Part shown: positions 1 to 7,435 of the stretch, in pieces
Layout of the letters: every line of letters begins with the position of its first letter
Numbering within the stretch: position 1 is the stretch's first letter
Assembly: GCA_030427765.1 (NCBI GenBank)
Contig: JAUICS010000013.1
Span: 1-13,118, forward strand
Reading direction: 5' to 3'
From: Alphaproteobacteria bacterium
GTDB lineage: Bacteria > Pseudomonadota > Alphaproteobacteria > Micavibrionales > Micavibrionaceae
DNA: 13,118 bases
Notes under the pieces: model-generated
Told to the model about the DNA's origin: nothing
The model's database searches: none
The model's input: the letters and a program-made list of their open reading frames with translations, nothing else
Made by a program: the position numbers and the translations under genes

Positions 1-764
1 GGCAGGCGTTCGAGTAGCGGGTATACAACCCATGGCGGAAGTATTCCGATGGTTTTGGCAATCAATGTCGTTTGCCACGGGAAGCAGATATTGCGTTTGT
101 TTTTTTGAATACCATTAATAATTATCTTTGCGGCCTTGTCCGTATCCATTAAAAACGGCATGGAAAAACTATTTGCGTCTGTCATGCGTGATTTTACAAA
201 ACCTGGGCATATATTCGTTACGTTCACGCCGAATGGTTTTAATGATGACCGTAGGGCATCGCCGTATAGTCTTATTGCGCCTTTGGCCGCGCTGTATGAT
301 GGCGCACCGGGCCAGCCGCGATAACCCGCAAGTGAACTCATCAACGCAACATGCCCGTGACCACGTTTGACCATTTTTGGTATGATGGGTTCGAGAGTGT
401 TTAAAACACCAGTCAGATTAACGTCAAAGATATATCGACATTGTTCAGGTAATTCATACGTTTTTACATCACCGTCGGATGATCCTGTGCCGCCAGATAC
501 ACCGGCGTTTGCAATCACGAGATCAAGTTGGTGCGCGTTATCAATATCCTCCATAAATTCGGCAATGCCGCGTCTATCCGTTACGTCAAGAATGTCGCTG
601 ACGACGCTTGCGCCGCGCGCACGGCATTCATCCGCCACGTGGTTCAGGCGGTCTTTATTACGTCCTGTTATTGTCAGGTGAACGCCATTCGCCGCGTATG
701 TCTTGGCAAGTTCTTCACCAATACCGCTCGATGCACCGGTAATAAGTATGGATGTGTACGTCAT
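1..764 (-). CDS. Short-chain dehydrogenase/reductase (SDR), C-terminal end beyond the window
   Basis: This is a classical NAD(P)-dependent SDR, probably cytoplasmic; the substrate cannot be read from sequence. Read leftward from ATG at 764, 254 full codons are visible with no stop. Since classical SDRs are about 250-270 residues, only a short tail is likely missing. Visible motifs are the Rossmann TGASSGIG at residues 9-16, NAG at 86-88, the catalytic Ser at about 144, and YSAAK with Tyr157 and Lys161. The later NICPGFVKSRM segment fits the family's PG motif. The ATG overlaps the ksgA stop (ATGA, 761-764), so it is translationally coupled as the last visible gene of the surA-ksgA operon. Only a weak ribosome binding site is visible, which fits coupling. 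The family is sure; the specific reaction is unknown. Confidence 0.93.
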   Translation of the reverse strand, partial: MTYTSILITGASSGIGEELAKTYAANGVHLTITGRNKDRLNHVADECRARGASVVSDILDVTDRRGIAEFMEDIDNAHQLDLVIANAGVSGGTGSSDGDVKTYELPEQCRYIFDVNLTGVLNTLEPIIPKMVKRGHGHVALMSSLAGYRGWPGAPSYSAAKGAIRLYGDALRSSLKPFGVNVTNICPGFVKSRMTDANSFSMPFLMDTDKAAKIIINGIQKNKRNICFPWQTTLIAKTIGILPPWVVYPLLERL

Positions 765-1612
765 GTTTGTTGCTCGATATATTTTGCGAGTTTTATGAAT
801 GTATCGACATCGATGTCTTCCGCGCGTGTCGTTTCTTTAATATCAATTTTGCCCAAATAGTCACGATATTCGGCGAGGCTTGAGCGCAGCATTTTTCGGC
901 GCTGCGAAAATGCCTTGGCCGTAACATGTTCGAGTGTTTGTATTTTAGGCCAGCTATCTTGCGGTTGTTTTGGATTGAAAAGGACAACACTTGATTCAAT
1001 TTTTGGCGGTGGGGTAAATGCGCTTGGCGGCAAATTAAAGAGTATCGATGTATCGCAAAGCCACTGCGAAATGATGCTGATGCGTCCATAGGATTTTGTA
1101 TTTTTTGCTGCACAAATACGTTGCCCAACTTCTTTTTGAAACATGAAGGCCATGTACGAAATTTGATTATTATACTGCGGCAAAAGATGCAGGATATGCG
1201 TCAAGATTGGTGTGGCGACATTGTATGGAAGGTTGCCAAGAAATGCGTATCGTTCCCCACCGTTTAAGATGTTGGTCCAGTCGATTTTTGTTGCATCCCC
1301 TTCGATAATTTCAAGACGATTTGGGTATGATTGCTTAAGCTCTTGTAATGCGTTGATGGCACGTGGATCGATCTCTACGGCAATACATTTTTTGGCAGAT
1401 GACTCTAAAATGCTGCGTGTCAATCCCCCGGGGCCGGAGCCAATTTCAATGGCGATGTGGCCATCTATATCACCCGCACGGTTTACAATTTTCCGTGTGA
1501 TGTTTTGGTCAAGCAGGAAGTTTTGTCCGAGTGATTTTTTTGCGTTTAGTCCGTGACGATCTATAACGTCACGAAGTGGCGGTAAAACTATGTCCAGTTT
1601 GTTATCAGACAC
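761..1612 (-). CDS. ksgA: 16S rRNA (adenine1518-N6/adenine1519-N6)-dimethyltransferase KsgA/RsmA
   Basis: KsgA uses S-adenosylmethionine to dimethylate two adjacent adenosines in the 3'-terminal helix of 16S rRNA, a late step and checkpoint in small-subunit assembly. From the chosen start the protein has 283 residues, the normal length. Visible are SLGQNFLLD (27-35), the SAM-binding EIGSGPGGLT (56-65), the acidic VEID (79-82), the catalytic NLPY (127-130) and FTPPPK (199-204). The reading frame stays open back to a TTG at 1663, but no ATG exists. I chose GTG at 1612 because it gives the usual alphaproteobacterial N-terminus (LPPLRDVI) shortly after the start. This start overlaps the surA stop by 8 bp, which suggests coupling. 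No clear Shine-Dalgarno precedes it. The downstream SDR overlaps by 4 bp. Confidence 0.96.
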   Translation of the reverse strand: MSDNKLDIVLPPLRDVIDRHGLNAKKSLGQNFLLDQNITRKIVNRAGDIDGHIAIEIGSGPGGLTRSILESSAKKCIAVEIDPRAINALQELKQSYPNRLEIIEGDATKIDWTNILNGGERYAFLGNLPYNVATPILTHILHLLPQYNNQISYMAFMFQKEVGQRICAAKNTKSYGRISIISQWLCDTSILFNLPPSAFTPPPKIESSVVLFNPKQPQDSWPKIQTLEHVTAKAFSQRRKMLRSSLAEYRDYLGKIDIKETTRAEDIDVDTFIKLAKYIEQQT

Positions 1613-2573
1613 GTAAATCGATGAACGCGGAAGATTTGAGGTCAAACAAAAATTTTTGTGCAAGTTTGTTTAAACGTTCGTTCCCCAAGCGTGTTCGTAT
1701 TGCAAATACGGATGGCATTGTATCTTCGGTAAGTTCACGTTTTTCACGTAAAAATAAAATATGATATCCGTCGTCATCCATCACTGGTGTGCTAAGCTGC
1801 CCAACTTGCAGCTGCGTTAGAACATCATTCAAGGTTTCATTAAGTTGACCTTCGATAATCCAGCCAAGATCACCGCCTTTTGCGGCAGATGCGGATTGTG
1901 AAAATTGTGCGGCAATTTGTTGGAACGGCGCACCGTTTTCAATCATTTGTGAGAATAGTTTTTGTGCAAGAATACGTTTATCATTTACGTCATCTTTGCC
2001 CTCTACCGGAAGGAAAATTTCTGCAACAAGATATTGCTCCTTACCGATACTTTCGCGTAATCGGTCAAGTTCCGAATTAACGTCTGCATCACTGATACGA
2101 ACCTGTGTCCCGATTACGTCACGGACATATTTTGACCATCCGATCTCGGATCGTATCTGACGCCGCAATGTTTGCGGATTAATGCGTTGTTGTTCCAGAA
2201 GGGACATGATGCCCTGATACGACGTTTTGTTACGTTCGGCGAGGGACAAGATGCCGTCTTTAATTTCGTCTTCCGTCACCTCGATATTTTCTTTTGCAAT
2301 TTCTTGCAGGCGAAGTTGTTCATCAACAAGCTGACTCACAACCTGTCCGCGAAAACGTTCCTTCAATTCCGCGCGGTCACCAATGCTTGTTGATGCAAGG
2401 ATAAGGTTAAGCCGGTCATTAATTTCGGAATACGTAATGACATCTTCATTCACAACGGCGGCAATACGTTCAATCATTTCGGCACGAACATATGCAGTAT
2501 TTGCCAACAGACTTATGACTGCTATCGCAATGGTTAGTACAAAGAATTTAAATATTTTTATGTGTTTGATCAT
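1605..2573 (-). CDS. surA: Periplasmic peptidyl-prolyl isomerase/chaperone SurA
   Basis: SurA escorts unfolded outer-membrane proteins through the periplasm to the BAM complex. The 322-residue protein starts with a clear Sec signal peptide: a basic N-terminus, a hydrophobic core at about 9-25, and probable cleavage after AYVRA (residue 31). A SurA N-domain follows (IERIAAVVNEDVITYSEIND at about 34-53, extending to about 150). One parvulin (PpiC) domain lies at about 180-277, with the typical FSQSASAAKGGDLGW segment (224-238) and the PV..DDGYHIL ending. E. coli SurA is longer (428 residues) and has two parvulin domains, so this is a one-domain form. The ATG at 2573 overlaps the upstream stop by 4 bp and has AGGA about 7 bases before it. 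The next gene is ksgA; the usual neighbour pdxA is missing. Confidence 0.93.
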   Translation of the reverse strand: MIKHIKIFKFFVLTIAIAVISLLANTAYVRAEMIERIAAVVNEDVITYSEINDRLNLILASTSIGDRAELKERFRGQVVSQLVDEQLRLQEIAKENIEVTEDEIKDGILSLAERNKTSYQGIMSLLEQQRINPQTLRRQIRSEIGWSKYVRDVIGTQVRISDADVNSELDRLRESIGKEQYLVAEIFLPVEGKDDVNDKRILAQKLFSQMIENGAPFQQIAAQFSQSASAAKGGDLGWIIEGQLNETLNDVLTQLQVGQLSTPVMDDDGYHILFLREKRELTEDTMPSVFAIRTRLGNERLNKLAQKFLFDLKSSAFIDLRV

Positions 2574-3541
2574 GCGTGTTCCTGATGCATTTGGAAACGT
2601 CCGCCCGCAATATATTGTCCAAGATATTGCGGTAATATGAGGCCCATTCCCGTAGGTTGAATATTTAGGTTTTGCAGGGTCAATGCGTCATCGGCAACGA
2701 TACTATCCGTTTTTAATGACTCGATCTGGTCTGCAGTTAACAATGGTTTTGGCAGCATGCCCATAATGCGTCCTTGAATTTTCGCCAGTCCCCATGGAAT
2801 GGTGACAAGGGATTTTCGGCGGCGTGTATGTTCGAAAATCCGTTCGTAAATATCCTTAAAATCAATTACTTCCGGACCGCCAAGTTCATATGTGTTGCCG
2901 CATGGATTTTGTATGCCGGTGGACGGTAGGGTTAAACAGGCCATAACCGCCTTTGCCACATCACCAACATAAACCGGTTGAAATTTTGTCTTGCCGCCGC
3001 CAATTAATGGCAGCATCGGCATGATAGAAGACAGTTTTGCAAACATGTTGAAGAAATTATCGTCCTGCCCAAAGACAACACTAGGTTTCAATATGGACGC
3101 ACCCGGAAAATTGGCACGTATTTTTGCCTCACCCTCGGCTTTTGACTTTGCATATTTTGAACTGCTTTTCCCTGCGCCGAGCGATGATATGTGTACCAGA
3201 CGTTTTACGCCATTTACACTACAGCTTTGTGCGATACGTTCAGGAAGGTCGGTGTGTAGGGATTTAAATGTGGATCTGCCTTTTTCATACAAAATGCCGA
3301 CACAGTTCACAACGTAATCGGACCCTTTGATAACATTGTCGACGGCATTTTGATCATATATGTCACATAAAATCGGAACAACCTGGCCAACCGTGCCACA
3401 AGGCCTTAGAAAATATGCCTTTTCCGGTGCGCGGGACGGGACTTTAACACTTATCCCCTCTGCCGCCAAAAGATTGATGACTTGACGCCCGATAAACCCT
3501 GTACCACCAAATACGGTTGCCACTTTCTGTGTCGCTGCCAT
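2570..3541 (-). CDS. NDUFA9-like NAD(P)-binding protein (atypical SDR, complex I NDUFA9 subunit family)
   Basis: This 323-residue protein belongs to the atypical SDR group that includes mitochondrial complex I subunit NDUFA9 and related bacterial proteins. The glycine-rich nucleotide-binding motif GGTGFIG lies at 12-18. VNCVGILYEKG (78-88) and the active-site-like Y130-x3-K134 follow, with VHISSLGAG just before. The C-terminal half carries KPSVVFGQDDNFFN and a YELGGPE segment typical of the family. There is no signal peptide or obvious membrane helix, so it is probably cytoplasmic or peripherally membrane-bound. Bacterial members are often annotated as complex I-associated, but enzymatic or assembly roles are unproven. 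The start at 3541 is ATG with a weak GGAT-type ribosome binding site. It overlaps surA by 4 bp and lies 66 bp after gshA. A ubiquinone-biosynthesis or sugar-epimerase-like role cannot be excluded. Confidence 0.85.
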   Translation of the reverse strand: MAATQKVATVFGGTGFIGRQVINLLAAEGISVKVPSRAPEKAYFLRPCGTVGQVVPILCDIYDQNAVDNVIKGSDYVVNCVGILYEKGRSTFKSLHTDLPERIAQSCSVNGVKRLVHISSLGAGKSSSKYAKSKAEGEAKIRANFPGASILKPSVVFGQDDNFFNMFAKLSSIMPMLPLIGGGKTKFQPVYVGDVAKAVMACLTLPSTGIQNPCGNTYELGGPEVIDFKDIYERIFEHTRRRKSLVTIPWGLAKIQGRIMGMLPKPLLTADQIESLKTDSIVADDALTLQNLNIQPTGMGLILPQYLGQYIAGGRFQMHQEHA

Positions 3542-3557
3542 GTTTAATCCGAATCTT

Positions 3558-3585
3558 GTTATGTTGAATTTCTAATAACTGTAAA
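3558..3585 (-). promoter_or_regulatory. Possible sigma70-like promoter for the NDUFA9-like/surA/ksgA operon
   Basis: In the 66-bp gap after gshA, the minus strand reads TTTACA (3585-3580), a 16-base spacer, then CATAAC (3563-3558). These match 5 of 6 and 4 of 6 positions of the E. coli consensus. Transcription would begin about 10 bases before the ATG at 3541, giving a very short leader. Read-through from gshA is an equally good explanation, because no terminator is visible in the gap. Confidence 0.3.
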
Positions 3586-3607
3586 CTTTAAACATACAAT
3601 ATTTGCT

Positions 3608-4882
3608 TTATGCAATATTGGCAATGGATTCTGCATTTTCAAGTTTACTGTACAAAAACGCCAAATATGTGTCTGCTGCGCCTGTATCCTCAATACGGCC
3701 TAATCCATCTGCGGAAATATTCAGAATATCTTGTGCGAAATCATGGAATGTTCGTCCATCGTCCATGACTGTATTTAATCCGTCTTTACATGCGGATGCG
3801 CGCAGTCTTCCAACATACTCACCGGACCAGTTTTTGATAACATCATAGGCATTATCAAGTGCGGCTTGATCGTAATAGATGCCTTTCCACATGGCCGGTA
3901 GGGCCATTACATCATCCGGAGACACACTATCGGCGCCGCGTAATTCCAAATATTTTTTAAGACGCACATCTGTGAATATTGTTGAAATATGGACGTGCCA
4001 ATCGTCTGTTGTGGCGATATCGCCCTCAAGACCGATAAGTTTCCCGTCTATAAAGCTGCGGAAAGATTGTCCGGACACATCGATGTATTTCCCGTTTCGG
4101 TATGCAAACAATATTGGTACATCAAGTGCAAAATCAACATAACGTTCAAAACCCATACCATCTTCGAACACAAATTCGGGTGCGCCGGTACGGTGTGGGT
4201 CGACATCTTCCCAAAGATGCATGCGGTATGACGCATATCCTGAATCTTTACCCTCTGCCATATGCGAGTTTGCAAATAATCCGGTTGTCAGTGGCTGCAG
4301 CGCAAGGCCAACACGAAATTTCTTAACCATGTCGGCTTCACTGTCAAAATCCATGTTTACCTGTGCCGTGCATGTACGGACCATCATGTCTACGCCATGA
4401 TTGCCAACCGCCTCCATGTGTTTTTTCATGACATCGTAACGCGTTTTTGGCATCCAGTGGATGTCATCATTTGTCCATTCCGGCGCAAAACCCAGGCCCT
4501 TTAGGCCTATCCCGAGCGCGTCGGCGGCGCTTGTAAGTACATCAATGAATCCTTTATATTCTGCCTCGATCTCGGACAGGGTATTTAAAGGAGAGCCAGA
4601 AAACTCAACCTGTCCGGCGGGTTCAAGCGTAAGTTGATATGGTCCGTTTGACAGGGCGATGGGGTTTCCCTTTTCTAAAATAGGCGTCCATCCATGATCA
4701 TTAACAATTTTCTGCATAAGGGCGTGTATGCCCGATGGCCCTTCATAGGTTAATGCATTGCCGGTGTCCTTGTGAAATGACAAAAGTTCGTGCTCTAATC
4801 CTATACGCCAGTCTTCACGTGGTTTGCAGCCCTTTTCGAGCTCATGAATTAGATCATCTTTTGTCAGGGGAGAATGTGTCAT
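3608..4882 (-). CDS. gshA: Glutamate-cysteine ligase (plant/alphaproteobacterial GCS2-type)
   Basis: This enzyme catalyses the first step of glutathione synthesis: ATP-dependent joining of L-cysteine to the gamma-carboxyl of L-glutamate in the cytoplasm. The 424-residue protein has the hallmarks of the plant-type class: GLEHE (28-32), LEPAGQVEFSG (86-96), MKKHME (152-157), MVRTCTAQVNMDF (167-179), and ANSHMAEGKDSGY with HLWEDVDPHRTG (about 204-233). This class differs from the E. coli GshA fold family. The length is slightly below the roughly 450 residues common in alphaproteobacteria, with no motif obviously missing. Plant enzymes are controlled by disulfides; whether this one is cannot be read here. 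The ATG at 4882 is preceded by AAAGGA about 8 bases upstream. It is divergent from gshB, which catalyses the next step. Confidence 0.95.
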   Translation of the reverse strand: MTHSPLTKDDLIHELEKGCKPREDWRIGLEHELLSFHKDTGNALTYEGPSGIHALMQKIVNDHGWTPILEKGNPIALSNGPYQLTLEPAGQVEFSGSPLNTLSEIEAEYKGFIDVLTSAADALGIGLKGLGFAPEWTNDDIHWMPKTRYDVMKKHMEAVGNHGVDMMVRTCTAQVNMDFDSEADMVKKFRVGLALQPLTTGLFANSHMAEGKDSGYASYRMHLWEDVDPHRTGAPEFVFEDGMGFERYVDFALDVPILFAYRNGKYIDVSGQSFRSFIDGKLIGLEGDIATTDDWHVHISTIFTDVRLKKYLELRGADSVSPDDVMALPAMWKGIYYDQAALDNAYDVIKNWSGEYVGRLRASACKDGLNTVMDDGRTFHDFAQDILNISADGLGRIEDTGAADTYLAFLYSKLENAESIANIA

Positions 4883-4953
4883 TATGTCGGTCCTTTTTTA
4901 CGTGACCAGAAAAACTGATTTTAAAGCTTCCATTTTGGATGCGCACCTATATT

Positions 4954-4959
4954 TATAAT
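4954..4959 (+). promoter_or_regulatory. Possible -10 element for gshB
   Basis: A perfect TATAAT lies 41 bases before the gshB start, inside the 117-bp region between the divergent gshA and gshB. The -35 region is poor: only a TTTTGG-like stretch at 4933-4938, with a 15-base spacer. I found no convincing matching promoter on the minus strand for gshA, and no operator-like repeat. Confidence 0.35.
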
Positions 4960-4999
4960 AGAAGCCATAACGCTAAAGGAAAGATTAAAGGATAGATTT

Positions 5000-5968
5000 A
5001 TGAATGGCAATAAACCTTTAAATATCGGGGTGATTATGGACCCGATAGAAAATATCAATGTGAAAAAAGATTCTACCTTTGCCATCATGCATGAGGCGCA
5101 ATCCCGCGGTTATAAGGTGTTTACGTTTTTAGAGGAAGATTTGGCCCTGACCAAAGAGGGACCATATGGCTTAGGATATCCCGTCACCCTTTTTGATGAT
5201 CCTGTTACATGGTTCGATAGGGGGCCACAGGAAAAAGTGTGGTTTAAGGACCTTGATGTCATTCATATGCGATCTGATCCGCCGGTCGATAAACGTTACA
5301 TTCATACAACTTATATACTAGAGGAGGCGGAAAAGCACGGAGCATTGGTCGTTAACAGCCCCCGTTCCCTGCGTGATTTTAATGAAAAAATGGTTGCGAC
5401 ATTATTTCCGGGCATTATCCCCGATTATTTGGTGACGGCCGATAAGGGCGAATTAATGGCATTTCTGGAAAAACACCGGAACATTATCATGAAGCCGCTA
5501 GACGTGATGGGTGGGGAGGGGATTTTCCTGTGTCGTCACGATGACCCGAATATTGATGTGATTTTCGAGATGCAAACACAACATGGAACCTACCCTGTCG
5601 TTGTGCAGCCGTTTTTAGAAGATATTCAAAAAGGTGACAGACGCGTTTTGATTTTTGGCGGTCAGCCATTTGATAAGGTTCTTGTCCGCATTCCGCAGGG
5701 GCATTCCATTCGTGGAAATATGGCCGCCGGTGGCCGCACAGAGGTGCATGATATTAGCGCGCACGATAAGAGGATTGCCGATGCCGTATCCGGTTTTCTC
5801 GTTGAGCACGGTATCTATTTCGCGGGGCTGGATATTATTGGGGATTACCTGATTGAAATTAATATCACCAGCCCAACCGGCCTTCGTCAGATTGCCAAAG
5901 AATCACCTGTTGATCCTACGGCTGCGCTATGGGATATGCTTCAGCGCACAATAGAAAGTAAGGCTTAG
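5000..5968 (+). CDS. gshB: Glutathione synthetase
   Basis: GshB adds glycine to gamma-glutamylcysteine using ATP, completing glutathione in the cytoplasm. The 322-residue length is normal for the bacterial family. The N-terminal domain opens with NIGVIMDPIENINVKKDSTF and contains MRSDPP (90-95). The ATP-grasp part shows the KPLDVMGGEGIF loop (165-176), GDRRV (212-216), RGNMAAGG (238-245) and the metal/substrate motif EINITSPTG (286-294). The ATG at 5000 has AAAGGA 8-9 bases upstream. The gene is divergent from gshA, so both enzymes of the pathway can share one regulatory region. No terminator hairpin is visible downstream. The following 131-bp gap holds a perfect TCACGCGTGA palindrome (5989-5998) and a strongly AT-rich stretch. 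Confidence 0.97.
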   Translation: MNGNKPLNIGVIMDPIENINVKKDSTFAIMHEAQSRGYKVFTFLEEDLALTKEGPYGLGYPVTLFDDPVTWFDRGPQEKVWFKDLDVIHMRSDPPVDKRYIHTTYILEEAEKHGALVVNSPRSLRDFNEKMVATLFPGIIPDYLVTADKGELMAFLEKHRNIIMKPLDVMGGEGIFLCRHDDPNIDVIFEMQTQHGTYPVVVQPFLEDIQKGDRRVLIFGGQPFDKVLVRIPQGHSIRGNMAAGGRTEVHDISAHDKRIADAVSGFLVEHGIYFAGLDIIGDYLIEINITSPTGLRQIAKESPVDPTAALWDMLQRTIESKA

Positions 5969-6010
5969 CGACGTTTTTCTACTTCCATTCACGCGTGACA
6001 TCTTTTAGGA

Positions 6011-6099
6011 TACATGTAAGATTATTACTTATTTTTAAAATATAATAATAATTACAAGCAATAATAAAAGCGTGAGCTGTTAGCATAAGGGAGAACGTC
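6011..6099 (+). promoter_or_regulatory. AT-rich upstream region of the leucine-dehydrogenase-like gene with possible -10
   Basis: The region contains TATAAT at 6041-6046 followed by an AATAATAATT run. Any -35 is weak (AAGATT at 6018-6023 with a 17-base spacer). The ribosome binding site AAGGGAG lies at 6087-6093, about 6 bases before the ATG at 6100, and supports that start. I see no clear operator. Confidence 0.3.
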
Positions 6100-7320
6100 A
6101 TGGCGCTGGTTATCGAACAGGTTGATGTCAGTACACATCCGGAATTTAAACAACACGAAGCCGTTTTCAGAGGGAATGACCCGGATGTAGGGCTTCTTGC
6201 TTATATCGCCGTACATGATACACGGCTTGGCCCTGCTTTGGGCGGTACGCGTGCGTGGAAATACCTGACTGCTGATGGAACAATTGATGAAAATGCGGCG
6301 ATAACAGATGTATTACGCCTGTCATACGGTATGACCATGAAAAATGCCGCCGCAGGGCTAAACCTTGGTGGCGGGAAATCCGTTATCCTTAAATCCGCGG
6401 ATCAGGATGATGTGACCGAAGACCAACTGCGTGCCTTTGGCCGTTTCTTGGAAGTTGTAAATTCCAAATTCTGTATCCCTTATCTTGCTGCGGAAGATGT
6501 TGGTATGTCGGTAGCCAAGGTTCAGGTGATTAACGAAGAAACACGTTATTTAGTTGGTTTGCCGATGGAGCAAACTGACGCCATGTTAATGGACAAAATG
6601 GCCGCGATGGGATGGCCGGTCGATGTCGACGGTTTTGGCTTTGATGCAGTAAAAAGCGGTGATCCATCACCTTATACCGCACTGGGAACATTTTTGGGGC
6701 TCAAGGCCGCGGTAAAGCATGCGCATGGACGTGATACGCTTGATGGTGTTCGCGTTGGTGTTCAGGGGCTTGGCAGTGTTGGTATGAAACTATGCCGCCA
6801 TCTGTCTCGTGAGGGTGCGAAGCTGTTCGTAACCGATATTTCACAGGACAATTTAATTGTTGCCTCGCGCGATCTGGGGGCCAAGGTTTTGGCACCGGGC
6901 GAGACACGTGATGACCCGGGTTTGATTATTGATACGCCGCTGGATGTTTTTGCGCCATGTGCGCTTGGGGCCATTGTAAACGACAATACTATTGATCGTA
7001 TGAAGACGTCCGTTATTGCCGGCGCCGCGAATAACCAGCTTGCGACCGAAGATATGGCCGGAAAACTTCGTGATAAAGGTATTTTGTATGCGCCGGATTA
7101 CGTGATTAATGCCGGCGGTGTTATCGCGGTTTATCATGATGATAAGCTTCAGGCCTTACGTCAGGTTAATGGTTTGGAAGATAGTTTGCATACAATATAT
7201 ACAACTGCGGAACGCCGGGCGGAAACAACATTTGAAGCGGCAAACCGCATTGCGCTGGGCCGTTTGGAAAATGCCGCAAATGCATCTGATAGAAACGAAG
7301 ACGCGCGTAAAATTGCCTAA
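6100..7320 (+). CDS. Glu/Leu/Phe/Val dehydrogenase, leucine-dehydrogenase-like, with an internal insertion
   Basis: This is an NAD(P)-dependent amino acid dehydrogenase that would interconvert a branched-chain (or phenylalanine-like) amino acid with its 2-oxo acid and ammonia. The 406 residues follow Bacillus-type leucine dehydrogenase closely: HDTRLGPALGGTR (39-51), TMKNAAAGLNLGGGK with Lys81 and Lys93 (79-93), AAEDVG (130-135), the Rossmann GLGSVG (223-228) with Asp246 after beta-2, DVFAPCALG and YAPDYVINAGGVI. Bacillus/Geobacillus leucine dehydrogenases have about 365 residues. Much of the difference is an insertion of about 25 residues at roughly 155-184, between the dimerization part and the SPYTALG segment. 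Substrate preference (Leu/Val/Phe) is inferred only from overall likeness. The gene has a strong ribosome binding site, and no clear terminator follows it. Confidence 0.9.
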   Translation: MALVIEQVDVSTHPEFKQHEAVFRGNDPDVGLLAYIAVHDTRLGPALGGTRAWKYLTADGTIDENAAITDVLRLSYGMTMKNAAAGLNLGGGKSVILKSADQDDVTEDQLRAFGRFLEVVNSKFCIPYLAAEDVGMSVAKVQVINEETRYLVGLPMEQTDAMLMDKMAAMGWPVDVDGFGFDAVKSGDPSPYTALGTFLGLKAAVKHAHGRDTLDGVRVGVQGLGSVGMKLCRHLSREGAKLFVTDISQDNLIVASRDLGAKVLAPGETRDDPGLIIDTPLDVFAPCALGAIVNDNTIDRMKTSVIAGAANNQLATEDMAGKLRDKGILYAPDYVINAGGVIAVYHDDKLQALRQVNGLEDSLHTIYTTAERRAETTFEAANRIALGRLENAANASDRNEDARKIA

Positions 7321-7340
7321 TACATTTTTATAAAAATAAA

Positions 7341-7359
7341 AATGATAACTATTCGCATT
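7341..7359 (+). promoter_or_regulatory. Fur-like box 1 upstream of the CGPC protein gene
   Basis: The 19 bases AATGATAACTATTCGCATT contain TGATAAC-T-ATTCGCA, which I count as 11 of 14 matches to the Fur 7-1-7 pattern TGATAAT-N-ATTATCA. The box sits just before a possible -35 element (7367). It partly overlaps a 9-bp perfect AT inverted repeat (7323-7331/7336-7344). The call is by eye; no matrix score was possible. Confidence 0.45.
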
Positions 7360-7366
7360 TAATCCC

Positions 7367-7393
7367 TTTACATCATGTTTGGAATGTAATAAT
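7367..7393 (+). promoter_or_regulatory. Possible promoter of the CGPC protein gene
   Basis: TTTACA (7367-7372) and AATAAT (7388-7393) each match 5 of 6 consensus bases, with a slightly short 15-base spacer. The start point would fall at about 7400, inside the second Fur-like box. That is the classic arrangement for repression by steric block. The gene's ribosome binding site, AAAAGGG, lies just before ATG 7436. Confidence 0.4.
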
Positions 7394-7409
7394 GCTAATG
7401 CAAATCATT
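7391..7409 (+). promoter_or_regulatory. Fur-like box 2 at the presumed start point of the CGPC protein gene
   Basis: AATGCTAATGCAAATCATT contains TGCTAAT-G-CAAATCA, about 10 of 14 matches to the Fur 7-1-7 pattern. It can also be read as successive GATAAT-like hexamers. Taken alone it is weak. It gains weight from box 1, 32 bases upstream, and from the better boxes near 10210-10260. Confidence 0.38.
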
Positions 7410-7435
7410 CTTAACTAAGGTTAAAAGGGTATAAA

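Noticed and set aside
128..681. Plus-strand open frames in the first 700 bases.
   Set aside because: The minus strand encodes an intact SDR with all catalytic motifs throughout this stretch.
5989..5998. A TCACGCGTGA palindrome after gshB as a possible operator.
   Set aside because: It is a single 10-bp palindrome with no second copy and no clear promoter beside it.
7323..7344. A perfect 9-bp inverted repeat, CATTTTTAT-AAAA-ATAAAAATG, after the leucine-dehydrogenase-like gene.
   Set aside because: It is almost purely A/T with no GC-rich stem, so it is a poor terminator, and such repeats arise easily in AT-rich gaps.
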